Positions 10,132 through 19,209 of a DNA stretch of 64,000 nucleotides are shown here, one piece after another. Position numbers and translations under genes: made by a program. The notes under the pieces are model-generated. The model searched no databases. It was not told where the DNA came from and saw nothing but the letters and a program-made list of their open reading frames with translations. The stretch lies in assembly GCA_022539475.1 (NCBI GenBank), contig VCMS01000120.1:124001-188000 (forward strand), given 5' to 3'. The stretch is from Gracilaria domingensis (lineage: Eukaryota > Rhodophyta > Florideophyceae > Gracilariales > Gracilariaceae). Positions within the stretch are counted from its first letter, which is position 1; each line of letters opens with the position of its first letter.

Positions 10132-11934
10132 CTACAGTTTGGCAGTGCGCATGTTTGTTCCGACGGCAGCAGTAGGGCGTGTTCTTTGGACCTGCTGTTG
10201 CTTCATATCACCGAATAGTCGCATCATCCATACCACGCAAACGTCTTTCTTTGCAGTGTCTAAGCCGAGCACGGCAGCTCGCACTAGAGGCAGAAATGTT
10301 TCTTTGCGATGTCTGTTCGTTCCAATAAATGATGTCATTTTGTCCAAGGCGACACTGACTACTTTTTCATCGCATCTTGTCAAACAACGAAGTAGAAGTA
10401 TGCCGACCATTCGATCGGCCTTGCCTCCCACCTTTTCGGCACTTTCTATCAAAGTTGTGAGGAATGTCTCGAAGATCTGCGCGTCTTCAGTTGTGGATGC
10501 GATTGCATCTAGAAAGTGAACCACATGAACAAGCCGTTCTCTCATCGTGATGGGCATGTCACGAAAGAGATAATTCTCTATCAAAACCTTCGTGAAAGAT
10601 TCTCGCAGATAGCTTGCGGCGAATTTGGTTGATGCATCGCCCTGTGTCATGAGTTGAGACACACATTGAATACTCGCTGATAGCATAGGCTCTGATCTTG
10701 GATGGCCGTCTACAAGGAAAACCATTTGTTCCGCAAAGAAAAGCCATAGTTGTTCCGTGTGTTCATTGAGCACGTGACTTGTTCGTGACGATGATGATGA
10801 TGATTGCACTGACGCTGTTTTGGTGCCCTGTAGTGTCAGAACAAGTGACAGAAAGCGGCAGAGGAATACTAAACGACGATTTGTATTGCCTGAGGATGTT
10901 TTGTCGACAAGAAGGGCACAGATGAGTTGTACAACAGCTTCAGTCGCGTTGTCGTCATCGTTTGCGATTAATGAGACAAGTGGATGTATCACGGCACGTC
11001 GCAAGATGGGGTTGTCCGTTGAGATTAGGCTGAGAATGCTGACATAAGCAACGGCTACATCGGACGTGAAGTTTGTGTTGGCGATTACGGTGTATATAAA
11101 GCGAGGAAGGGTCCTAGAGGAAGGCGCGGTTGTAATCAAGGTTGTGAGGAAGTGAATGGATGTTTGAAAGCATCTTTCCTGTTGAGTGAAGTTTGCATAG
11201 GCGATTGCCAGCGTTGTAGACTGTTTGCCGATGGTGCGACAGACTTGGTGGTGAAACGTGGCGTGAGTAGCCTTATTGGGATTAGCTTGATGTGTGTGAA
11301 GGGAAGTTTGCATACAGGTTTGAATAGAGCGGCGTACAAGGTGAATCTGTGTGGATGACATGTGTTTGACAGCAATCGATGGCACGGACGTTATGATAAA
11401 CATTAATGAAATGGCACATCTGTGCGACGAGTCGAAAAACGTGATTGGTTCCTTGTGCGCTAGAGTAGATAAAGCCTTTTCGAAAGCTGGGAGTGCTTGG
11501 CGCAAGAACGGTATGATGAGGTTGCGTAATGCGCAGGAGGAATCGAAGCGTGGATCGCTAACATTGGAAGACATATTGATAAAGCGCAGCAGCGCAGCGC
11601 AGACAGCGAGCAAGAAGAGGGATGGACAGCTTGCGGTATCGTTAGTATGAGAAACATGGCTCTCGAAAACAACGCGTAGCGCATCTACAAAGGCCGTGTA
11701 TTGGAGGCGTCCGCTGTCGAAAGACTGCAGATAGCAAGCGGTTGATAGGGTGTCGACGACGTCGATACATGTCTCGGGAGCGAGATTTTGTTGGACGTCG
11801 GTTTGCGAGCTGCTCTCGAGGATTTGTTGCAAGACAGTGATAAAGCGGTGATGGCGGGGGCGAGCACGCAAAAACGACGGCAAATAGGACGTATTAGATT
11901 TAGAAGCAAGGGCGATTTGTACCAACGCGAGCAT
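10132..11934 (-). CDS. Helical-repeat (HEAT-like) protein of unknown function
   Basis: This is a 600-aa intronless protein if started at the ATG at 11934. The open frame continues upstream to 12390, but those 152 codons are Arg/Pro/Ala-rich and look like untranslated sequence. The protein is almost entirely amphipathic helix in repeated pairs, for example LRRAVIHPLVSLIANDDDN and EAVVQLICALLVDKT. This resembles an alpha-solenoid scaffold. There is a Ser-rich linker (VQSSSSSSRTSH) near the middle. I see no catalytic motif, signal peptide or membrane segment, and I do not recognise the family. Adaptor-type solenoids are possible but unsupported. Confidence 0.7.
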   Translation of the reverse strand: MLALVQIALASKSNTSYLPSFLRARPRHHRFITVLQQILESSSQTDVQQNLAPETCIDVVDTLSTACYLQSFDSGRLQYTAFVDALRVVFESHVSHTNDTASCPSLFLLAVCAALLRFINMSSNVSDPRFDSSCALRNLIIPFLRQALPAFEKALSTLAHKEPITFFDSSHRCAISLMFIITSVPSIAVKHMSSTQIHLVRRSIQTCMQTSLHTHQANPNKATHATFHHQVCRTIGKQSTTLAIAYANFTQQERCFQTSIHFLTTLITTAPSSRTLPRFIYTVIANTNFTSDVAVAYVSILSLISTDNPILRRAVIHPLVSLIANDDDNATEAVVQLICALLVDKTSSGNTNRRLVFLCRFLSLVLTLQGTKTASVQSSSSSSRTSHVLNEHTEQLWLFFAEQMVFLVDGHPRSEPMLSASIQCVSQLMTQGDASTKFAASYLRESFTKVLIENYLFRDMPITMRERLVHVVHFLDAIASTTEDAQIFETFLTTLIESAEKVGGKADRMVGILLLRCLTRCDEKVVSVALDKMTSFIGTNRHRKETFLPLVRAAVLGLDTAKKDVCVVWMMRLFGDMKQQQVQRTRPTAAVGTNMRTAKL

Positions 11935-12386
11935 GAGCGATGATGGCGAGCGCGACTGTTTGAGCGCGACTGTTTGAGCGCAAAAGAAACGCAGCTCCGG
12001 ATGAGGGGGCTCAAACAGGCACAGGGAAAAGCTTAGGGTTGTGGCCACACACGCGACAAGCAGGATGGTGCGGTGTTGGTGCGCTGTTACCCCTGTATAT
12101 GGTGCAGTGGCAGCAGTTGTGGAACAGGCGCGGTGCGCAAGAGAGGGGCGTGATCGGAGATTGCGGCGCGCACGGGCGGAGATATCGGATTCGGCGACCA
12201 CACGGGGCGGCACGACGGCGAAGGTGACGCGGGGCTGTGGTGAGCGCGTCGGATATCTCGACGGGCGGTGCGCAGTGGGACAGTGCGGCGGTGGGCGCAG
12301 CGGCGTGGGCGCACCGGCGAGTGCCAACAAAATATGTTTTAACTGTAAGGCGATTTTACAAACAGCTCGGAAGGTTGAGCAGCTGC
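11935..12386. other. 5' flank of the helical-repeat gene
   Basis: This GC-rich stretch lies upstream of the ATG at 11934. It includes a 15-bp direct repeat, GCGACTGTTTGAGCG, twice in tandem near 11949-11979. The open frame through it is probably not coding. Confidence 0.4.
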
Positions 12387-12983
12387 TCAACGATCTTCCG
12401 ACTCACTATCGCTACTGCTGTAGGACGGGCGACGTTTTCTAGTCTTGGTGGAGGCGCTGGGCGCGTTGGAGCAGTACGCCGAGGAGTGCGGCAAGTAGGC
12501 CACGACGCGTCTCCGTCTGATGTGAGCGGCGGGCGTTTTGCTGCGCTCGGGAATGCGAACCGGCGCGGACTTGGGCAGCACTGCGGCCGCGGCGGCGCGC
12601 GACGCGGCGGACGGCTCCGGGCGCGGGCGGAATCTGGGGACGGCGAGCTCGTCGTCGGTGTCGAAGCCGTCGGAGGCGTAGGCGTTGTCGTGGTCTGAGA
12701 GATCCTCGTCCAGCTTGAGCATCATCCAATCGTCGCTGGAGACGGAGGGCGGCTGCTGCGCGACACTTCTCCTGGCGGGCTGGCGCGGATTGGCGATGCG
12801 GAACCTGGAGCGCTGCACGACGGGGGTGGGCGCGGCGGCGCGCGCCTGCGGGTAGCGGTGGTTGGGCGCGCGGTGGATGCCGGCCAGCCCGTTGCTCAAG
12901 GACTGCGGGCTGCACGGCGGGCTCTGCGGCGCGACGATGAGGTCGACGCCGGCGCCGCTGCTTGCAGACGAGTGCTTGACCAT
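12387..12983 (-). CDS. Short, probably disordered protein, unknown
   Basis: This 198-aa protein starts at the ATG at 12983, about 90 bases downstream of a TATAAAG box. It has an Ala/Pro/Arg-rich N-terminal half and an acidic patch (DDWMMLKLDEDLSDHDN, then DGFDTDDE). The basic tail ends in SSSDSESEDR, a typical CK2-like acidic serine run. No fold or family is recognised. The open frame extends upstream into GC-only sequence that I judge non-coding. The TATA box, start context and mixed composition support a real gene. Confidence 0.55.
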   Translation of the reverse strand: MVKHSSASSGAGVDLIVAPQSPPCSPQSLSNGLAGIHRAPNHRYPQARAAAPTPVVQRSRFRIANPRQPARRSVAQQPPSVSSDDWMMLKLDEDLSDHDNAYASDGFDTDDELAVPRFRPRPEPSAASRAAAAAVLPKSAPVRIPERSKTPAAHIRRRRVVAYLPHSSAYCSNAPSASTKTRKRRPSYSSSDSESEDR

Positions 12984-13073
12984 GGCGGGGGCGGGCGGGC
13001 GTGGGGGCCGTGGCTGCGGTGCGGCCGCTGGCGCGCGCGCGCGCCGCGGGCTGCGGCGGCGCCACGGCGGCCA

Positions 13074-13080
13074 CTTTATA
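13074..13080 (-). promoter_or_regulatory. TATA box of the minus-strand gene starting at 12983
   Basis: TATAAAG on the minus strand is a rare AT island in the GC-rich block. It lies about 90 bases upstream of the proposed ATG at 12983. Confidence 0.5.
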
Positions 13081-13707
13081 AGCGCGGCGCGCGCGCGGAG
13101 ATGGGCGCAGCGTGTGGAAGCTCGCGCAATGCAGCGAGCGGCGCGCGCGCAGCGAGCGGCGCCGCGTCGATACGGCACCGCGCGCCGGCTGATTGGGCGG
13201 CGGAGGCGGATCTGCGCGCGCGGTTGGCCGCGGCGCCGCGCGCGTGCTGCCGCCGGCGCGCGCGCACGTGAGCGTCGGACGCGCTGGCGGCGCGCGGCGC
13301 GCGCGCCCTTGCTGCGCGCCGCGCGCGCGCGCCGCGCGCTGTACCTTCTCTCTCGCGGCGGCGCGCGGCGGCGCGCGGCGCCGCTTCCAGGTGGAGGCGC
13401 GCGCGCTGCGCGCCCGTCGCGCGCGCGCGCCGCGCCGCGCCGCGCCGCCGCAACGGCTTGTCGGCGGCGGCGCGGCGCGGCGCGTTGCCGCGCGCGGTTT
13501 ACGGAACAAAAACCCTACCGTTTCTGCGCGTTCGCCGCGCCGCGCCTTATCCATGACGGCGCGCCGTCAGCCTTGGCGGCTCGCGCGCGCCGCGCGCACC
13601 CCCTCTTCGAAACCGCGTGTCACGTGAATTGCTTATCGATATCACGTGTATCTGTATTACGCTGTGTCTGCGTGAAGCTTAGGTTGTCAGCACACGCCGC
13701 CAAGCGT

Positions 13708-13739
13708 GGCCACGCGGCCACGCGGCCACGCGGCCACGC
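13708..13739. repeat. 8-bp tandem repeat, four units
   Basis: GGCCACGC is repeated four times without error, directly upstream of the ApbE-like gene. Confidence 0.9.
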
Positions 13740-13770
13740 CGAGCGCGGCTGGTGCTCATGGCGCGCGCGC

Positions 13771-13805
13771 TGCGCCGCGCTGCGCCGCGCTGCGCCGCGC
13801 TGCGC
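13771..13805. repeat. 10-bp tandem repeat, 3.5 units
   Basis: TGCGCCGCGC occurs three times in tandem followed by a half unit. Confidence 0.9.
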
Positions 13806-13953
13806 TTCGTGCGGCATTCGTGCTCGCCGTGGCGCGCAATCTCGCGCGCCGACCATCGCGCGCGCGCGCCGCCGCAGTCTTTAAGCCGATGCCGCGCGCT
13901 CGCGCCGCCATGCCGCCCGCCCGCTGCGACCGCCGTGGCGCGCCGTGCACACC

Positions 13954-16140
13954 ATGGGCTGCGTTCCGTCCGCACCGGAGCAACCCGCGGAACGCGAGCG
14001 CAAGCCGCCCGCGCCCGCGCCCGCGCCCGCGGCGTACGAGACCGAGCTCGCCGCCAGCTTGACCGACGGCGGCGCCGATTCCGTCGCGTACCACGGCCTG
14101 CTCAACCAGAAGAACGCCATCCGCCTCGTCCGATCGCCCGAGTCCCCGCTGCACAAGCTCGTGCACCGCTCCGTGCACCCAACGGACGCGCGCGCCAACG
14201 CGCACGAGCATGACGCCCGTCTTTCCGTTGTGCACGGCGTCGCCATGACCATGCCGTACACCGTCATCGTGTCCAGGCCCGACGAGCACCAGCGTGTGTC
14301 CGAGCTGGTCACGGCCGTCTTTGAGCAGTACGACGCCATACTCAACGCCTGGAATGCACGCAGCGAGATTTCTGCCATCAACGCGCTGGCGCCGGGGAAG
14401 AGCGCCCCGCTGTCTGCCGAGCTGCAGCACCTGTTTTCGATCGTGGATAACGTGTTTGACATCACGTACGCGCGCTTTGACCCCACCACCGCCGTGCTCA
14501 ACATCGCCTTTGAGAACTGCATTCGCGATCACAACAGGCCGCCCTTGCCGTCGCAACTCAAGCCGTACAAGTTTGGCGTCGGCTGGAATCGACGCGTGAA
14601 ACGAGCTCAAAACTCCGTGTCTCGCACCAACGCTCATACCATCATCGACCTCGATGGCATTTCAAAGGGCTTTGTCATTGACTGCATTGTGCACAAGCTT
14701 CTACAAAATGCATACACCGACGTCTATGTCGACTGGGCTGCCGATATTCGAGCGGTTGGAAACCATCCGTCGGGAAGACCGTGGCGAGCTGCCTTAGTTC
14801 AACCCCCTCAGCTCGAACGTCTCTTCAAGCACTGGCGAGAAAGAAGCTTGTCCAGTATGTTAACTGCCGAAGACATATCGCACCTAGCTTCGTTTCACGT
14901 GGACGGAGTTCACGATGTTTCGTTGGCTACATCGGGTGACTATTTCTGCGTCCAAAAGTACGGATATCATCATATCGCCCGCACTGCGGACCTTAGCGTC
15001 ATGAAGGCGAACCCCAAGTCAGTCGCTTCCGTTTGTATCGCCGCGAGTACTTGTGCGGTTGCCGATGCCGTTGCAACCGCTGCCATGACCTTCGACTCCG
15101 TTCCGAATGCCGTGCAGTTTTGTGCAGCACTGTGTGAAAAACATCCGCGTATCATTTATGGCTATTGTGTCATGGGACGCGATGGTGATGTGCGCTCGTC
15201 TTCTGCCTCTCTTTTTGAGCCAGTGGCTGGCGAGTCGGAAAAGCCTGCAAAGCACCCTGACCAGGTTCAAAGTGATGTCAAGCCCGTTTCATCAGCCGTG
15301 CTTCACAAGCTTCGGAACAGAATCTTTGTAGGTCGTGCCGTTGTTGTGCGCGGGGATCGTTCCGAGAACCTGGATTCCTTGGCATCTTTGTCATTGTCAC
15401 CAGAGCAACTCGTTTCCTTTCAGACCACCCATTCTTTTGCGTCGGGTGATGATCGTGCTTGCGAATGCTTTATTCTGTACGACGAATTTCCCGTCGGGGC
15501 GGCGTCCAAAGGTATTGCTTTGGATCTGTTTATCAAGGACGTTTACGACGTGGATGGTGATGGAGCTATTGTGGTCGCTAGAATTGAGAAGATACGGCTT
15601 GGAAATGTACATAGCGTCAAGGTTGTCCATGGCGATGCTGTGTTGGCCGAGAAGAACCTCAAGTTGAGTTGTGTCAGGTCCAAGTTTGATTTGGTTCCCC
15701 TTGTTGATCAATGTAAGGACGTTTTTAGAAACTACGCTTCCATGATTTGGGTCGTGTCCACCGCGTCTGTTGAAGATCAACTTTTTGCGTTGACTGCTAC
15801 ATCTGTCAGCATCACGGAATGTATGAAAGACGTCGTTTGTTTTAATGTATTGCATACGAGCACATTCTATGCCAATTTTGGAGGTGTTGGGTCCCAGGTC
15901 CGTCTGTATGCTCTGTCGAGTGGAATGCGCGATTTGGCAAGCAAGTACACTGGTCAGAGCGATGTGGACGATCTGGATGCCAAGCGCCTCGGGTTGGAGA
16001 GTCTGGCGTCTGTTGAAGGCTCAGTGGTTATGGTGAATGATGTGCAAGATCATCATGTTGTCGCTGTTCGCATAAGTAACGTGAGCCTCAATGATGGTGT
16101 TGGCCCGCCACTGGTCTGGTTGCAAGGCGATTTTGTTTGA
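13954..16140 (+). CDS. ApbE-like FAD:protein FMN transferase fused to a flavin-reductase-like domain
   Basis: This 728-aa protein starts at the ATG at 13954. Residues about 90-410 carry ApbE landmarks: DLDGISKGFVID (near 232), DIRAVGNHPSGRPW, ATSGDY (near 326) and the Ala/Asp-rich ASTCAVADAVATAAM. ApbE enzymes attach FMN covalently to Thr/Ser of flavoproteins using FAD. From about residue 587 to the end the sequence resembles flavin-reductase-like split-barrel domains (MIWVVSTAS, then ALTATSVSIT, then CFNVLHTSTFYANF). The N-terminus MGCVPS fits an N-myristoylation site with an adjacent Cys for palmitoylation, so it may be membrane-anchored on the cytosolic side. Whether the second domain reduces flavin is unknown. 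No intron is needed. Confidence 0.85.
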   Translation: MGCVPSAPEQPAERERKPPAPAPAPAAYETELAASLTDGGADSVAYHGLLNQKNAIRLVRSPESPLHKLVHRSVHPTDARANAHEHDARLSVVHGVAMTMPYTVIVSRPDEHQRVSELVTAVFEQYDAILNAWNARSEISAINALAPGKSAPLSAELQHLFSIVDNVFDITYARFDPTTAVLNIAFENCIRDHNRPPLPSQLKPYKFGVGWNRRVKRAQNSVSRTNAHTIIDLDGISKGFVIDCIVHKLLQNAYTDVYVDWAADIRAVGNHPSGRPWRAALVQPPQLERLFKHWRERSLSSMLTAEDISHLASFHVDGVHDVSLATSGDYFCVQKYGYHHIARTADLSVMKANPKSVASVCIAASTCAVADAVATAAMTFDSVPNAVQFCAALCEKHPRIIYGYCVMGRDGDVRSSSASLFEPVAGESEKPAKHPDQVQSDVKPVSSAVLHKLRNRIFVGRAVVVRGDRSENLDSLASLSLSPEQLVSFQTTHSFASGDDRACECFILYDEFPVGAASKGIALDLFIKDVYDVDGDGAIVVARIEKIRLGNVHSVKVVHGDAVLAEKNLKLSCVRSKFDLVPLVDQCKDVFRNYASMIWVVSTASVEDQLFALTATSVSITECMKDVVCFNVLHTSTFYANFGGVGSQVRLYALSSGMRDLASKYTGQSDVDDLDAKRLGLESLASVEGSVVMVNDVQDHHVVAVRISNVSLNDGVGPPLVWLQGDFV

Positions 16141-16933
16141 GGAATGATCGGGACCACTCCGATTGCTAATGCTTTTGACGTCATTTGTAATCTCAGGCCC
16201 GACTGCATATGTATATAATTTGCGATCTCAATCGAGCTGCATTGGGTATTGGCACTCATTGTACTAACGGCTATTGATGTTTGCCCTGCCCTATGCAATC
16301 GGTTTTGTATCCTTACTAACACTTAAACCCTCAAGAAGAAAAATACAACCGTATAAATGATTGCTACGATTTTAACCGTCGTTAATGGCCTTGACACTCC
16401 TGTGCACCATCTTGGGCCACCATCTACGAAGGTCACGAGGGCTATTGTTAAAGACAGCTCTTTGCAATCTAGCACATCTTGACAGCGGAGTATTGCATAC
16501 ATATCATCCTCATGGTGTTCTAGCTATATGAGCGACACATGATGTGTCGCTCATATGCCCAGAACCGAGTAGATATTAACAAGTGACGAACTGATGCTTG
16601 GCGAGCACATCTTTTTGCAATCGCGAATGGCGATTACTTTTTTTCCTTCTCACTGTAGTCCTAACTTCCCCATTCCGAACCAAAGAGAACTGAACATCCA
16701 AGTACTGTAGCTCTTTCTCTCTCGTTAGGAAGCCCAAAACGTTTTGGGCCATCTACTTCAGAAAAGCGGTTACATGCAATCACATTAAGCCTATAAACAC
16801 CAGGGAATCATACCATCGCAGCTTGTATATATGGTCATCGATTGCGAATACAATAGATAGAAACGCAACCCTCGTTCGTAGTTAAAACAGTTTTCTGCAG
16901 CCCTTCTCTTCGTTTTACGTACAGAGATCAAAA
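16141..16933. other. Spacer between convergent genes with two palindromes
   Basis: No gene is seen. A perfect 14-bp inverted repeat with a 3-base loop lies at 16526-16556. A perfect 18-base palindrome, GCCCAAAACGTTTTGGGC, lies at 16732-16749. Both sit between the stops of two convergent genes. Confidence 0.6.
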
Positions 16934-18250
16934 TTAGGGAGCTGTTCGCTGTGTCGGCGGCACATGTTGCGTGACTGTTCTGCTCACGTTTTGGGCAAAT
17001 TCTATCGCGTATTGTCGCCACCATTTTTGCACTCTTTGTTGAAGCAGATCGATTTCATTTGGTTTGTCTTCATAACGCTTGACAAACTCTATCATGTTTT
17101 CAATGTCACCGTCAACCAATAACTCCCTAAACGGGAAAAAATCTGACACGTGCGGGTCACAGTTCTCGATCACCGGAATGGCACCGAGTGCGATGGCTTC
17201 GTAGATTCGATGGGTCTCCATTGCATTTCCGCACGGGGCGAATACAAACTGACTGTCAAGAATGCTCTTCAGATATTCAGTCTTGGGGTTGTCACTACGT
17301 TTGCTGCCAAACTCGCCTTCACCTCCAAATTTCCTTGCCACTTGAATGTAGCCCTTTGACTTGAGTGATTTAGAGGCGCGCAACATTTTGACGAGACGAC
17401 TTCGGCGCTTTCTTAAACTGCCACTAAAGTGCCAGAGATGCTTTCTAAGTGACGCTTTTCTAAGAGATACGGCGTTGCACGAACATGGAGGCTGTCTACC
17501 AGCGCTCAACCACATATCATCGTCCGATGCCCAAGGTGTACACTGGTTTGGAAACTGCGGTCCGAGAGGAATGTACATAGCATGCAGTGGCATATCCGGG
17601 ATCCAGTAATTCCTAATAATGAAATCGGGTTTAAGATACCACTGCCACGACGTACGGTTAACTTCATTCGCGACATGTAGCACTCCAACGCGGAGCCGAG
17701 GGATGTCGTTCGTCTGGGAAGCACTGTTTTGCCACTGAAGCAATGCTTCAAGATTGTTTGGGAGCTGGAAATGTTTTCTACTTCTCCACATTACAAGAGC
17801 TAGATCACCTTCTTTTGCTTGCTGCTTTAAGTCCTCTAGACCTTGCCTTCCTTCTGAAAGCATTCGAACGTTTGGAAAGGCGCTGAATACAAAGCATCGA
17901 ACATAAAACCAAAACTTGCAGATATAATTGTATTGCCATCCACATAAATTCTCTTTGTTTGGAAGAAAAAATAAGGTACGATGCTTATTCTCAAGTGCTT
18001 GCTGTTTCAAGTTTGGAATGGATATTTCAAACACATTGCTAATGTTGTTGTGGTAATGATGATCATGATGATGGTGATGATGATGACGAGCGTGGACGCC
18101 GGATGACATGCGAATAAGTTGGTTTCTTCTTGTTCCAAACAAAGCGTAGAGTAATCCGATGGCCAACATTCCTAGAAGAAAAAGGGCTTGATTCAATGTT
18201 CTCCTGGAAGACTTTGCGCGGGGGTTATTTTTGTCTTTCATTTTCGCCAT
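16934..18250 (-). CDS. Exostosin/GT47-like glycosyltransferase, type II membrane protein
   Basis: This 438-aa protein has a short basic cytosolic N-terminus, one membrane anchor at about residues 20-40, and a luminal domain. The block SQFVFAPCGNAMETHRIYEA followed by IALGAIPVIE (about 333-365) is the sugar-nucleotide region typical of exostosin-type enzymes. FSGSLRKRRSRLVKML further supports this family, and the arrangement resembles RXYLT1/TMEM5-like members. It probably acts in the Golgi on cell-wall or glycoprotein sugars. A His-rich stretch (about 54-68, ending HHDHHYHNN) follows the anchor and is encoded by a CAT-like triplet run. Donor and acceptor cannot be told from sequence. An ATG three codons later is also possible. 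Confidence 0.8.
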   Translation of the reverse strand: MAKMKDKNNPRAKSSRRTLNQALFLLGMLAIGLLYALFGTRRNQLIRMSSGVHARHHHHHHHDHHYHNNISNVFEISIPNLKQQALENKHRTLFFLPNKENLCGWQYNYICKFWFYVRCFVFSAFPNVRMLSEGRQGLEDLKQQAKEGDLALVMWRSRKHFQLPNNLEALLQWQNSASQTNDIPRLRVGVLHVANEVNRTSWQWYLKPDFIIRNYWIPDMPLHAMYIPLGPQFPNQCTPWASDDDMWLSAGRQPPCSCNAVSLRKASLRKHLWHFSGSLRKRRSRLVKMLRASKSLKSKGYIQVARKFGGEGEFGSKRSDNPKTEYLKSILDSQFVFAPCGNAMETHRIYEAIALGAIPVIENCDPHVSDFFPFRELLVDGDIENMIEFVKRYEDKPNEIDLLQQRVQKWWRQYAIEFAQNVSRTVTQHVPPTQRTAP

Positions 18251-19209
18251 TTTGACAGTGCGGACGAATGAATCACGATATGAACAGGTGCTTTAGAGGA
18301 TGATGAAGGATGCCAGGAAGATGAGAGCAGAGGAAGACCATGCGCACGCTGCACGCAAGAGCAGCGGTTTACAGGCATGGTGAATGGAATTGGTGGGGTT
18401 GGCAGTGAACAGCCCCATGGCTAAGATTGCTGTTCCCTTCCTTGTTAAAGCGGCGAGATGTTGACGATGGTACATGATTCGATGGCCCATGCAACTCGTT
18501 TTGGCGAGTGTGTGAGAGCTTGAGGCATGTCCGTATGGGGCAGCATAGTGAAAGCGGTGCGATGATGATCGCGGTGTCCGTGACTCACATAGCTACTCCC
18601 TAGTGCCGCACGCACGACGGCTAGGCGGCTGGTTGGGAAATGATGCGCGGGACTAAAAAGAAATGGCCATTCCCACAGTCGAAAGGCATGATCATGATGC
18701 ATTCGTCACGATGATCGAAGTGCTCGAGGGTATCCTTAGGATAGCCACTACTAGCCTTCTACCCTTGAAGGGAACGCTCTATTGATGCCGGCGCACGAGC
18801 ACAACGAGTTGGTTGCAGAGCACTGCTCTAAGCGCGCCTTCCTGCTCTGGAAAGAGCATGCAGGCGCTTTCCAGCGTGCGTCCTTGCTGTGTAAAGGCAC
18901 AGCACGCTGGAAGACTCTGCAGTGGAGAGAGGACGCCAAAAACGGAGCGGCAGCCAATCACGGCGGCGTCCTGCCGGCGAGGCACACGAGCTGTAAATAG
19001 GCCCGCGGGGCCCCCTCAGGCGTAGAAAAACGGCGCTCCAAGAGAAAATCTGCCGCACTGCGTCCAATCACGCGCAGCGAGTCACAGCGCGCCCACAACG
19101 TGTTTTGATTTCTCCGCTGGTCGCGTCACTTGTCCCGCCCCACTGTGTGAGCGTTCTGCAGACGTTGGCGAAGACGTGTGAGAACTTGTGCTGGCTCGTG
19201 GCTACTAAT
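18251..19209. promoter_or_regulatory. Divergent promoter region with imperfect hairpins
   Basis: This stretch separates head-to-head genes. An inverted repeat, TTCCAGCGTGC (18869-18879) against GCACGCTGGAA (18902-18912), has further internal pairing TGCTGTG/CACAGCA. Similar fold-back sequence lies at 18838-18863. No gene is recognised. Confidence 0.5.

Larger units (their letters stand above)
12984..13953. promoter_or_regulatory. Extremely GC-rich divergent promoter region
   Basis: This spacer lies between two head-to-head genes and consists largely of alternating GC/CG runs. Arg/Ala-rich open frames occur in almost every phase, which is a composition artefact. It contains two short tandem arrays listed separately and a minus-strand TATA box. 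Confidence 0.6.

Noticed and set aside
12439-13884. Long Arg/Ala-rich ORFs on both strands
   Set aside because: They exist because the sequence is nearly pure GC and stop codons are absent in all frames; they overlap each other and have no conserved features.
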